Assembly (NCBI GenBank): GCA_964555625.1
Contig: CAZKTE010000001.1
Span: 1 to 64,000, forward strand
Reading direction: 5' to 3'
DNA: 64,000 nucleotides
Origin: CAZJKE01 sp964555625
Lineage (GTDB): Bacteria > Planctomycetota > Phycisphaerae > Phycisphaerales > SM1A02
In this document: positions 25,223 through 32,246 of the stretch, piece by piece
Layout of the letters: each line of letters begins with the position of its first letter
How positions within the stretch are numbered: the stretch's first letter is position 1
Made by a program: the position numbers and the translations under genes
Notes under the pieces: generated by a model
Told to the model about the DNA's origin: nothing
Databases searched by the model: none
Seen by the model: only the letters and a program-made list of their open reading frames with translations

Positions 25223-26631
25223 CTTCGCCGCTCGATGGTGCCAAGGTCGGCGATGACGTGGCCGTGGCGATAGAAGTCCACGTTCATCGTGTCCTCGTTG
25301 ACGAAGGTCAGGACCAGGCAGTTTGCGCGGGTGTTGTTCGCGTAGTTCTTGTCTCCCATGCCCGGTCCCGCGTGATCGCCGTTGCGATGGCGCTGCGCGT
25401 GAAAGTGGAAGTGGAAGAGCGACCAGTAGGCGCGGTCGAGCATCTCCTGCGGCGCGTTGAAACGGCGATCGTGCTGGCGGATGCGCGGCATGAACTCAAT
25501 GAGCTCGAATCGGCCCTTGGCATCCAAGGCGAGTACGCCGCCGTACTCGGTGGTGTCATCGAGGAGATCGCGCTGAGCATAGTCGAAGAAGTGCGCGACC
25601 ACCTGCGGCGTCTCCATCGCCCGCAGGGCCAGGAGGATCGCCGCCGCGTCGCCCCAGGTCATCTCCGCGCGGTGGTGCCGAAAGAGCTCCTCTCGGGTGT
25701 CGGCCAGGCCGCCGCCCTCGGTCTCGAAGTAGTGGCGGCGGTCGCGGACGCGGTTGGCAATCTGCTCGAGCATGTCGTTGGTTGACGCAAGCAGCAGTTC
25801 GGGCGCGTGGCGCCTGGCGGCGATGGCGACCGGGACGTCACGCAGCTCTAGGTCCAGCCGGCGCAGATCGCTCATGTCCGCGACGGCGTCCACGGCCTCC
25901 TTCCACTGCTCGCGTGCCTTCGGGTCTCGGATGGCGCGCATCCAGAGGATCTCCTCTCGGTTGCGCGGCACGATGCCGAGTTCCGCCGCGCCGTGGCGCA
26001 GGTCATCGAGCAGCGGGTCCTCACTGCTGCTGGCGGACGCGAGCAGCGCCACGAGCCGCGGCCGCTCGTTGAGGCGGTGGAGGAGTTCCCAGCAGCGCGT
26101 GCGGTACCCCTCCTGCCAGGCGCGGGACGACTCGAGGAAGGACTTGAAGATCCGATCGACGATGTTGTCCTCACTGTGCATGGCGGCCAGCGCTGCGTAT
26201 TCGGGGCGATCCTCCTCGCGCTGCACGTGATTGGTCGGGCGCGACCATGAACTGATCAACGCCTCATCCAGTTCGGTGATGCCTCGATCGGCGATCCAGC
26301 CGCAGAGCTGCGCGAGCCACGTCCAGTTGCTCATGCGCGGCAGCCGCTGGCGAATCGTCCGCACGACGCCATCCTTGTCGACGACCCAGAGGCGATCGAG
26401 TGCTGCTTGGCGCGCGTCATTGGTGTATCCGGCGCGCCAGAGCATCTGGTGGAGTGAGTCGCGGTAGTGCTGATCGCGCAGTCCCACAGACGCATCAAGA
26501 AGTTCCATGCACTCCACGTGGATCGAGGTGGGCCGCCCGGTCTCCATGAGGGTGGCGGCGGGGTTGGAGATGGTGCGGCCGCAGGTGACGAGCGCCGCGG
26601 TGGCGAGGGCCGCAAGCAGGGGTCTGTTCAT
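25219..26631 (-). CDS. Exported protein of unknown function (470 aa)
   Basis: No family was recognised. The N terminus MNRPLLAALATAALVTC is a signal sequence. A cysteine at residue 17 could be lipidated, but Thr before it is unusual for a lipobox. The body is helical, with many Arg, Glu, Asp and Trp, which suggests HEAT-like or repeat helices (for example TNDARQAALDRLWVVDKDG). The C-terminal 80 residues are richer in Phe, His and Tyr (SLFHFHFHAQRHRNGDH, a possible metal cluster). A TACACT hexamer 7 nt before the ATG suggests a leaderless transcript. It is coupled to dapF by an ATGA overlap. This need not mean a role in cell-wall synthesis. Confidence 0.7.
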   Translation of the reverse strand: MNRPLLAALATAALVTCGRTISNPAATLMETGRPTSIHVECMELLDASVGLRDQHYRDSLHQMLWRAGYTNDARQAALDRLWVVDKDGVVRTIRQRLPRMSNWTWLAQLCGWIADRGITELDEALISSWSRPTNHVQREEDRPEYAALAAMHSEDNIVDRIFKSFLESSRAWQEGYRTRCWELLHRLNERPRLVALLASASSSEDPLLDDLRHGAAELGIVPRNREEILWMRAIRDPKAREQWKEAVDAVADMSDLRRLDLELRDVPVAIAARRHAPELLLASTNDMLEQIANRVRDRRHYFETEGGGLADTREELFRHHRAEMTWGDAAAILLALRAMETPQVVAHFFDYAQRDLLDDTTEYGGVLALDAKGRFELIEFMPRIRQHDRRFNAPQEMLDRAYWSLFHFHFHAQRHRNGDHAGPGMGDKNYANNTRANCLVLTFVNEDTMNVDFYRHGHVIADLGTIERRR

Positions 26632-26638
26632 GCCCGCC

Positions 26639-26644
26639 AGTGTA
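26639..26644 (-). promoter_or_regulatory. Candidate -10 element (TACACT) for a leaderless mRNA
   Basis: On the minus strand TACACT ends 7 nt before the ATG at 26631. The divergent nfu gene has its own TACCAT 31 nt away, so the two promoters are back to back. Confidence 0.5.
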
Positions 26645-26674
26645 GCCCTGCTGGCCGCGCCCACGCCCCTGGCG

Positions 26675-26680
26675 TACCAT
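26675..26680 (+). promoter_or_regulatory. Candidate -10 element (TACCAT) of nfu
   Basis: TACCAT ends 8 nt before the nfu ATG, again too close for a normal ribosome-binding site. Confidence 0.45.
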
Positions 26681-26688
26681 TGCCAGCC

Positions 26689-26931
26689 ATGGCAGGAGTC
26701 GGTGAGCTGCAGACCGAGGTCGCGCGCGTGCTGGAGTTGATCCGGCCGGCCATACAGGCCGACGGCGGTGACGTGGAACTTGTGGATGTGACTGCCAAGG
26801 GCATCGTGCAGGTGCGTTTCAAGGGCGCCTGCATCGGTTGCCCGAGCAGCAATGTCACGCTGCAGGCGGGCATTGAACGCACGCTCAAGGACCGCCTGCC
26901 AGCCGTCAGCGGCGTCGTCGCCGTCGAGTAA
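26689..26931 (+). CDS. NifU-like (Nfu-domain) iron-sulfur cluster protein
   Basis: This small protein (80 aa) is a single NifU C-terminal domain, a carrier that receives and passes on [4Fe-4S] clusters. The cluster ligands are Cys48 and Cys51 in GACIGCPSS, within the standard frame IRPAIQADGGDVELV and VTLQAGIERTLKDRLP. It has no N-terminal A-type domain, unlike E. coli NfuA, so it is the minimal type found in many phyla. The ATG at 26689 is preferred to longer frames that read antisense to the divergent gene. csrA follows after 125 nt on its own promoter. Confidence 0.92.
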   Translation: MAGVGELQTEVARVLELIRPAIQADGGDVELVDVTAKGIVQVRFKGACIGCPSSNVTLQAGIERTLKDRLPAVSGVVAVE

Positions 26932-26993
26932 TCCCAAGATGTGCATTGGCTGTGGGTTATGCGCCGCATGTGGTCGCCTCTGTTGCCCCCTGC

Positions 26994-26999
26994 TACCCT
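26994..26999 (+). promoter_or_regulatory. Candidate -10 element (TACCCT) of csrA
   Basis: TACCCT fits the TANNNT form seen elsewhere. It would give a 5' leader of about 50 nt that contains a hairpin and the Shine-Dalgarno. Confidence 0.35.
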
Positions 27000-27012
27000 G
27001 TGGGACGGTGGG

Positions 27013-27047
27013 GCTGCGCACTTCGCGCAGCGATCAGCGGCAGGAGG
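27013..27047 (+). promoter_or_regulatory. csrA leader hairpin and GGA-bearing Shine-Dalgarno
   Basis: GCTGCGC (27013-27019) and GCGCAGC (27025-27031) form a perfect 7-bp stem with a 5-nt loop. Eleven nucleotides later comes AGGAGG (27042-27047), 9 nt before the ATG. CsrA binds GGA in RNA, often over the Shine-Dalgarno of its own message, so this leader could mediate autorepression. The hairpin and GGA are seen; the regulation is inferred. Confidence 0.4.
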
Positions 27048-27056
27048 TCCGCAGCA

Positions 27057-27281
27057 ATGCTTGTCATTACCAGACGCGAAGGGGAAGAGGTCGTCATTGG
27101 TGACCCTGCAGATCCGCAGGGCGTCATCCGCATCGCCGCAATCAAGGGCGACCGGGTCCGCCTTGCTTTGAGCTTCCCACGGGACATCCAGGTGCACCGC
27201 AGGGAAGTCGCCGACCAGATTAAGGAATCCGGACCGGCCATCGCTGGCAAGATTCGCCCCGCCAGCGGCGAGGGCGGCTGA
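27057..27281 (+). CDS. csrA: Carbon storage regulator (CsrA)
   Basis: CsrA (74 aa) is a dimeric RNA-binding protein that represses or activates mRNAs by binding GGA motifs. The sequence MLVITRREGEEVVIG matches the first strand, with the RNA-contacting Leu/Arg. VHRREVADQI carries the second conserved Arg contact. The middle FPRDIQ is a common variant of the APRDV segment. It is slightly longer than E. coli CsrA (61 aa) because of a Gly/Ala/Pro tail. The ATG at 27057 is certain from the family start and follows a strong AGGAGG. No flagellar gene such as fliW is adjacent, so the usual CsrA-FliW pairing is not seen here. Confidence 0.95.
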   Translation: MLVITRREGEEVVIGDPADPQGVIRIAAIKGDRVRLALSFPRDIQVHRREVADQIKESGPAIAGKIRPASGEGG

Positions 27282-27615
27282 GCATCACGTTCGCGCCGCC
27301 CCCCCAAAAAAGGGGGTTCGCGGCATGTGGTGGGTCATGCCGCGAACCGGGGAAGGGGTGGTCGGGTGTGATCACCCGACCGGCTTGAGGAAGGACTCCC
27401 GGCGCGGGCACGAGCCGGGAGCCGTGATTGGTTGCACCAAGCATCCTTGCCGGTGCGAGTACCGTCATGGGCCGTCCATGGCCCATCCACCCTCCGAAAC
27501 GGAGGGCGAGAAGATCAGCGGCGAAGCTGCGTCGTCCGTGACGCGAGCCTCGTCGCAAGCGGCACATCCCTGCGCCGCCAATGCCCCACGTGGCGTGTCC
27601 GCCTCCGCTGAGCCG
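27282..27615. other. csrA-mraZ intergenic region with a train of six hairpins
   Basis: This 334-nt gap lies between two convergent genes and has no convincing reading frame. From 27315 to 27506 it contains six consecutive inverted repeats: 27315-27327/27336-27348 (13 bp exact), 27360-27368/27373-27381 (9 bp), 27396-27403/27414-27421 (8 bp), 27432-27438/27452-27458 (7 bp with one G-U), 27467-27473/27480-27486 (7 bp) and 27490-27496/27500-27506 (7 bp). Three GGA triplets lie in the unpaired linkers on the plus strand (27351, 27389, 27393). It could be a structured 3' UTR of csrA, a separate small RNA, or the shared terminator zone. No long T-run follows any stem. Confidence 0.5.
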
Positions 27616-28080
27616 TCATGTGGAGTGTCCGTCCGCCTGCTGCGCGCGTGCGCGAAGCATCACGTCGCCCAGTTCCGAAAGTCGAGCGTCGCGCACCTTG
27701 GCCCAGGTGGCAGGATCGCGCACCTCGAGGTGATCTCGCACACCGAGGATCACTGCATGGTCGCTGATCCCGGCGAGTGCCAGGAGCGACTCGGGCACCC
27801 GGATGCGCCCGGCTTTGTCGATCTCGAGCCGTCGTGACTGGCTGAAGAGCACCTGCTCGTATTCCAGCGACGACTCGTCGGGCAATAGAGACTGGTCGAG
27901 GTTGGATGCGATGCGCTCGAAGGTCTCCTCGGGCCAGAGCCAGATCGACGCATCGTGCCGCGGCATCGCGTAGACGGCGTGAGACTGCGGTCCACTGCAG
28001 AGCCGAAGCCGAATCTCCGATGGAATGGAGAGACGCTGCTTGGCATCGATAGCACGCTCGTGTTCGCCGGTGAATAGCAC
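27616..28080 (-). CDS. mraZ: Transcriptional regulator MraZ, away from any dcw cluster
   Basis: MraZ (154 aa) is a ring-forming DNA-binding protein that normally heads the division and cell wall (dcw) cluster and represses it. Both AbrB-like repeats carry the DxxxR signature: DAKQR in the first and DKAGR in the second. The GTG at 28080 gives the family start (VLFTGEHERAID). Longer frames would translate through its own operator. Downstream on its strand there is no mraW, ftsL or mur gene, only 334 nt of hairpins and the convergent csrA. The gene is therefore monocistronic here. Three TGGGN boxes at a 10-bp period sit before it, so autorepression is likely. Confidence 0.92.
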   Translation of the reverse strand: MLFTGEHERAIDAKQRLSIPSEIRLRLCSGPQSHAVYAMPRHDASIWLWPEETFERIASNLDQSLLPDESSLEYEQVLFSQSRRLEIDKAGRIRVPESLLALAGISDHAVILGVRDHLEVRDPATWAKVRDARLSELGDVMLRARAQQADGHST

Positions 28081-28103
28081 GGGTTCTGCCTTTGGGTCCC
28101 ATG

Positions 28104-28146
28104 AACCAATCGGCCCCACCCTAGCCCACATTTTCCCACAATGCAA
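28104..28146 (-). promoter_or_regulatory. mraZ promoter with 10-bp-spaced MraZ boxes
   Basis: On the minus strand the boxes TGGGA (28138-28134), TGGGC (28128-28124) and TGGGG (28118-28114) are spaced exactly 10 bp apart. A weaker TGGTT (28108-28104) stands in phase. This matches the known MraZ operator form, TGGGN repeats with 5-nt spacers. A possible promoter, TTGCAT (28146-28141), 17 nt, TAGGGT (28123-28118), runs through the boxes, so bound MraZ would block it. An alternative -10, TATCAT at 28160-28155, lies upstream. Confidence 0.72.
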
Positions 28147-28278
28147 CACAATCGATGATATGCACTCCAGTTCACTGTTCTCGGACCTTGCTTCTGGCCG
28201 TGGGTGTGGCACGGTAAGTAGTGCCCAGGCAATGTGTTCTGGGCTTGGTGTCGCCGTGCGCGATACCGTGCTCGCCAC

Positions 28279-28809
28279 ATGCCTGATTCAGAATCCATCC
28301 ACAGCGCATTGCAGCGGCTGCCAACGGCCTCGTTCGTGCTCACGTGCGGACATGACGGTCGTCGCGGTGGCGTGCTGACGAGCTGGGCGCAACAGTGCAG
28401 CGCCGAACCCCCACTGCTGGTCGTGGCCCTTCCCAAGGGCCGCGCAATCGAGCCGATGATCAGAGACGCCCGCGCCTTCGCCATCTGCATGGTGCCGCCC
28501 GGCGATCGCCTCGCCCAGCGGCGCTTCGGTGACGAGGCCGATCGCAGCGAAGATCCGTTCCTCGCGCTGCAGACCATCACCGCCGAAACTGGCTCACCGA
28601 TCCTGGCAGATGCACTGGCATGGTTTGACTGCCGCCTCGCGGGCCACCTCTCGCCCGAGGCCGATGCGCGGCTCTATCTGGGCCACGTCGTCGCCGCGTC
28701 CGTGAGCACGGCCCTCGCAGCCGCCAACGGCAGCGGCAAGGCACCTCGGCACGGCCGATCCAAGGCAACTGCGGCAAAGCGCGGCGCGGCGGCCGGCCGA
28801 CGTCGATAG
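28279..28809 (+). CDS. Flavin reductase-like (FMN-binding split-barrel) protein
   Basis: This 176-residue protein has the flavin reductase-like frame. LQRLPTASFVLTCGHDGRRGGVLTSWAQQCSAEPPLLVVAL is the FMN-binding part, and the later FDCRLAGHLSPEADARLYLGHVVAA matches the second half of the barrel. It probably binds FMN and reduces it or another flavin substrate with NAD(P)H. The C-terminal 30 residues are a basic Ala/Gly/Lys/Arg tail of unknown role. The ATG at 28279 leaves 198 nt to the divergent mraZ. The amidohydrolase begins 9 nt after its stop, so the two are probably cotranscribed. Which pathway it serves is not shown. Confidence 0.8.
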   Translation: MPDSESIHSALQRLPTASFVLTCGHDGRRGGVLTSWAQQCSAEPPLLVVALPKGRAIEPMIRDARAFAICMVPPGDRLAQRRFGDEADRSEDPFLALQTITAETGSPILADALAWFDCRLAGHLSPEADARLYLGHVVAASVSTALAAANGSGKAPRHGRSKATAAKRGAAAGRRR

Positions 28810-28818
28810 GCTGGGGGC

Positions 28819-29871
28819 ATGCCCTCGCCGGCCAACCTGCTCGACTGGGACTACCTGGAACGCGCCGCAGCGTCTCCGCCGCCGCACCCGATCACCGACG
28901 TACACACCCACCTCCACGGCCGCGAGGCCGTGGCCTGCTACCGCGATGTCGCAGCCGCCTTCGGCGTCGAGCACACGTGGTCGATGACGCATCTCGACGA
29001 GATGGAGACCGTCCGCGGGATCCTTGGTGATCGCGTCTCGTTTATCGCGGTCCCCGACTATCGTCGAAGCGACGAGCGGCTTGCCGTCATGCATGACTTC
29101 CCCGCCCACGTGGAGCGCTGCCACGCGGAAGGTGCCCGCATCGCGAAGTTCTTCGCCGCCCCGCGCCTTCGCGACGCGGGAATCGAGATCGGCCAACCCC
29201 GCGCCTTCGCGCTCGATGCACCCCCGCGCGTCGCTGCCATGGAGGCCGCCGTCGATCTGGGCATGGCGATCATGGTCCACGTCGCCGACCCGGACACCTG
29301 GTTCGCCGGTCGATACGCCGACGCGGCCGTCTACGGCACCAAGGCCGACCAGTACGAGCCGCTTGAGGCACTCCTGGACCGCTTTGACGTGCCCTGGATC
29401 GCCGCCCACATGGGCGGCTGGCCCGAGGATCTTGCATTCCTCGATGGCCTCCTGTCGCGGCACCCGCGACTGCACCTGGATACGTCGGCGACGAAGTGGA
29501 TGATCCGCGAACTCAGCCGCCACGACTCGGAAACGCTCACTGGCTTCCTCGATCGCTGGCAGGGCCGCGTCCTCTTCGGCTCGGACATCCTCACTGCCGA
29601 TGACCATCTGCGCGATGCCGGCGGCACGGCCTGCACGCCCTCGCCTGCATCCAGTCTCCAGGAGGCTACCGAGCTCTATGCGAGCCGCTATTGCGCGCTG
29701 CGCACGCTTCTGGAGACCAGCTACGAGGGCCCATCGCCCATCGAGGATCCAGACTCGCCCGGCGGCCGCTCCACACTGCGCGGCGCCGCGCTGCCGACGG
29801 ACCTGCTGGGCATGCTCTACGGCAGGGCCGCCGAGGCGTTCCTGGCGTCGCTCACGCGCACCGCAGTCTGA
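28819..29871 (+). CDS. Amidohydrolase-family (TIM-barrel) metal-dependent hydrolase
   Basis: This 350-residue protein has the amidohydrolase-2 pattern: the metal-binding HxH at 29-31 (DVHTHLHG), a His in MVHVADPDTWF, another in IAAHMGGWPE, and the Asp in LFGSDIL. Family members hydrolyse or decarboxylate cyclic or aromatic compounds, and many in planctomycetes have unknown substrates. With a flavin reductase-like gene directly upstream, breakdown of an aromatic compound is possible but not shown. TAGGCT 6 nt before the ATG includes the stop codon of the upstream gene, so it may be chance. The 3' end overlaps the convergent gene by 20 nt. Confidence 0.82.
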   Translation: MPSPANLLDWDYLERAAASPPPHPITDVHTHLHGREAVACYRDVAAAFGVEHTWSMTHLDEMETVRGILGDRVSFIAVPDYRRSDERLAVMHDFPAHVERCHAEGARIAKFFAAPRLRDAGIEIGQPRAFALDAPPRVAAMEAAVDLGMAIMVHVADPDTWFAGRYADAAVYGTKADQYEPLEALLDRFDVPWIAAHMGGWPEDLAFLDGLLSRHPRLHLDTSATKWMIRELSRHDSETLTGFLDRWQGRVLFGSDILTADDHLRDAGGTACTPSPASSLQEATELYASRYCALRTLLETSYEGPSPIEDPDSPGGRSTLRGAALPTDLLGMLYGRAAEAFLASLTRTAV

Positions 29872-30907
29872 GGCCCTCCACGAAGCGCGATGGCGCCGCG
29901 ATTGACTGCAATCTCCCGGCCACCGCCAGGGCATCGGCCCTCGCTCCCTCGCGATCAGCAGCCACCTCCATGCACCAGCGGCAGACGTCGTTGACGCCCT
30001 GCGCGCGGGCCAGACGGGCCCCGACCGTCGGCACACCCGACAGTGGATGGGAGGCCATCGCCATCAGTGGCATCCCGTACCAAGCCAGCCGCAGCGGCCC
30101 AAGCACATCAAGCGATCGATCGGAGTCCCCACCCTCGACCCAGGCAAGATTGGCATCCGTCACGGCGTCCACAGGACGCACCCCGGGTGGAAGCACATGC
30201 AGGCGTCGTGAAATGCCTTGTTCTCGCAACGCGGCTCGTACTTCCCGCCACGCTCGCCACTGACGCAACACGACTAGGTGGGCCCTGCAGCCGGCAGCAT
30301 CCATGCGCGTGGTGAACTCGACGGCCGATGCGGCCGCGTCGATCGCCCCTCCGTGTCCGATCACCAAGACCAGCAGATCGGAGGTCCGCAGTCCCAGCGC
30401 AAGGCGAAGGTCGCCGGGCGGCTGCACGGATGTCGCCGGTTCTACGCCGATCAGAGGCTCACAGACGCGGTCTGCGTCCACCCCCCACGCCAGGAGTCGA
30501 TCTCGCAGCGTCCAGGAGGTTGGCAGCACCCGCAGCTGTCCCAACAACATCGGCGGGCAGCGATCGATGCCGTCGATGAAGGCAATGTCACCGGGCGGCC
30601 GCCGAAGCTGGGACGTCACGGCCGCCGCCTGCCATCCCCAGGCCAGCACCCGTTGCACCGGGCCGGCGCGTTCCATCGACGCGACGACGCGGCCGACTCG
30701 GGCCGACAGCGTCCGGGATCGATCTCGGCATCCTCCGACTGACCCGATCACGGGAAGGCCAAGGCGCCTCAGGGCGTCCGCGGCCGCCTGGTCCCCGAGC
30801 ACCAGGATGGCGTGCCGCTGGCCGGCCATGCCCGCCGTCGCTAGGCGCAAGAGCCCGGGAAGGCAAGGCTCGGTGGGCGACGGAGCGATCACGTGAAGGA
30901 CGAGCAT
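29852..30907 (-). CDS. Divergent glycosyltransferase-like protein
   Basis: The 351-residue sequence has the layout of a GT-B glycosyltransferase: an N-terminal half beginning MLVLHVIAPSP, and a C-terminal Rossmann-like half with LRTSDLLVLVIGHGGAID, HLVVLRQW, LHVLPPGVRPVD and a last part resembling the acceptor loop (LRLAWYGMPLMAMASHPLSGVPTVG). The usual EPxxxxxxE nucleotide-sugar signature is not evident, so it may be inactive or highly diverged. It is the last gene of a run with a DUF2752 protein and two lipoproteins, starting 2 nt after the second lipoprotein. A role in building or decorating an envelope polymer is possible. The family call is tentative. Confidence 0.5.
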   Translation of the reverse strand: MLVLHVIAPSPTEPCLPGLLRLATAGMAGQRHAILVLGDQAAADALRRLGLPVIGSVGGCRDRSRTLSARVGRVVASMERAGPVQRVLAWGWQAAAVTSQLRRPPGDIAFIDGIDRCPPMLLGQLRVLPTSWTLRDRLLAWGVDADRVCEPLIGVEPATSVQPPGDLRLALGLRTSDLLVLVIGHGGAIDAAASAVEFTTRMDAAGCRAHLVVLRQWRAWREVRAALREQGISRRLHVLPPGVRPVDAVTDANLAWVEGGDSDRSLDVLGPLRLAWYGMPLMAMASHPLSGVPTVGARLARAQGVNDVCRWCMEVAADREGARADALAVAGRLQSIAAPSRFVEGLRLRCA

Positions 30908-30909
30908 GG

Positions 30910-31566
30910 CTACCTTCGGTTGAGGTTTTCACCGAGCCGACCGGTCGTGTGCTCGTAGAAGAGCTTGGCGACCTGGTCACCCATCTCGACTGCCAGTTGC
31001 TCGGCAAGATCGTGGATCTCCCCGGCGTCGCTGATCTGGTGCGGATCGACGCGCGAGATTCTCGCATCGACCACCCACGCATCCACGCCGTCTGCCGCCA
31101 GCGGCGAGAGTCGCCTGGTGTTTGCCACGTCGATGACGCGTACTGCGCAGCCCGCGCGGGGATTGGCGGTCTGGCCGTCGCTGGTGAGCCCGAAGTAGGT
31201 CATCTCGACGTAGATGACGACGTCCGCGTCGACGGCCCGGCCAATGGCGTCGATGGCCACCACTCGCTCGAATCGATCCTGCTGGGCCGCGATCCGCATC
31301 GCGTCTCGCGGCTCAATCATCACGGTGACCACTTCCTGCTTGAGCAGCATCTCCGTGGCATGCTTGGCGATGACGGTGCGCAGTCGCGCAGGGTGGAGGA
31401 TGTTTCGGCGATCGTCAACGAAGATGACGGTGCGAATGTCAGGCAGCGTGTAGACCGCCTCCTTGCTCGGATCAGGCGTGATGGCGTAGGTGACGCCGGC
31501 GACGATGTTGCAACCAGGCATGGACAACACGATCGCCGTCAGCAGACCGGGGAGGAGTCGCCGCAT
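30910..31566 (-). CDS. Lipoprotein of unknown function, related to its upstream neighbour
   Basis: This 218-residue protein has a lipoprotein signal peptide (LLTAIVLSMPGC, lipidation at Cys19). The mature part has the strand-helix pattern of TolB-N/CsgG-like domains: RTVIFVDDRRNILHP, then a helix, then VDADVVIYVEMTYFGL. It appears to be a distant paralogue of the next lipoprotein (31566-32246). Both have DxA/VDRVVF-type strands in the same place (AVDADVVIYVEM against GVDRVVFIDLQ). Start and stop overlap the neighbours by 1 nt (TGATG) and are spaced by 2 nt. It is probably anchored to the outer membrane. The partner molecule is unknown. Confidence 0.72.
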   Translation of the reverse strand: MRRLLPGLLTAIVLSMPGCNIVAGVTYAITPDPSKEAVYTLPDIRTVIFVDDRRNILHPARLRTVIAKHATEMLLKQEVVTVMIEPRDAMRIAAQQDRFERVVAIDAIGRAVDADVVIYVEMTYFGLTSDGQTANPRAGCAVRVIDVANTRRLSPLAADGVDAWVVDARISRVDPHQISDAGEIHDLAEQLAVEMGDQVAKLFYEHTTGRLGENLNRR

Positions 31567-32246
31567 CAGCTCTGAACCTCGAGATCGGGTCGGTAGCGAT
31601 CCGGATGCTTGGGCTCCTGATGCATGTAGAAGAGCCATGAGGTCTCGCGAATGAACTCCTGGAGGACGCCGCGGGCAATGTCCGCCTCGCGTGCCTCGTC
31701 GTGCGCCAGCACGCTCGGCCGTCGTGGGAACACCACCTGGATCTCGTAGGTATCCGAGAAGCCGTCCTGCTCGTACCCGTCGGCCTCGATGATGCCGATC
31801 GTCGCGTTGCAGCGGGCCTCCCACAGCCAGCGATTGCCCGGTGGCGTCAACCTGTACTCCTGCAGGTCAATGAAGACCACGCGATCGACGCCCAGCGCAC
31901 CGGCGATGTCTCGCGTCGAGAGCGCATTCCACTGCGGCGTTCGAAACTGCCACTCGGAGACGATCGCCGGGTGCATGACCCGCGCCGTCTTCACATTCGC
32001 CGCGAGGCGCGTCGCCACGCCCTCTGCGATCAGTCCGGCGATGCCGGGGAACTCATAGTGCACGGCGAGATCCGTATCGATGACCACCGCCACCGATCGA
32101 TCCGCCAGGTCGTCGTACTCGGCGAGCTTCTCGATGAGCATCTGGTCCTCAGCGGCCTGCATCATCGACCCGATGAAGCCACCCGCCGCGCACCCCAGGA
32201 GCAGCGGCATTGCGATCAGCGCAGCAACTGGTCGTCGCCTCACCAT
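31566..32246 (-). CDS. Lipoprotein of unknown function (TolB/CsgG-like fold suspected)
   Basis: The protein (226 aa) begins MVRRRPVAALIAMPLLLGC, a clear lipobox (LLGC). The mature part shows SVAVVIDTDLAVHYEFPGIA, then a helix, then DIAGALGVDRVVFIDLQEY, the pattern of a nucleotide-free alpha/beta domain seen in several envelope lipoproteins. It precedes the second, related lipoprotein with a 1-nt TGATG overlap, so the two are translationally coupled. The DUF2752 gene upstream overlaps its start by 7 nt. Tandem placement suggests duplication followed by divergence. The function is not known. Confidence 0.72.
   Translation of the reverse strand: MVRRRPVAALIAMPLLLGCAAGGFIGSMMQAAEDQMLIEKLAEYDDLADRSVAVVIDTDLAVHYEFPGIAGLIAEGVATRLAANVKTARVMHPAIVSEWQFRTPQWNALSTRDIAGALGVDRVVFIDLQEYRLTPPGNRWLWEARCNATIGIIEADGYEQDGFSDTYEIQVVFPRRPSVLAHDEAREADIARGVLQEFIRETSWLFYMHQEPKHPDRYRPDLEVQS

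Noticed and set aside
27315..27506. The hairpin region as RNase P RNA, tmRNA, SRP RNA or 6S RNA
   Set aside because: GAGGAAGGACT recalls the RNase P core GAGGAAAGTCC, but the rest of the core and the 3' partner are absent. No signature of the other RNAs was found.
27325..27837. A 170-codon plus-strand frame after csrA
   Set aside because: It runs through the hairpin train and then antisense to mraZ. Its composition is that of a shadow frame.
28807..28812. TAGGCT before the amidohydrolase as a leaderless promoter
   Set aside because: The TAG is the stop codon of the gene just upstream and a G-rich stretch follows, so it is not counted among the clear examples.
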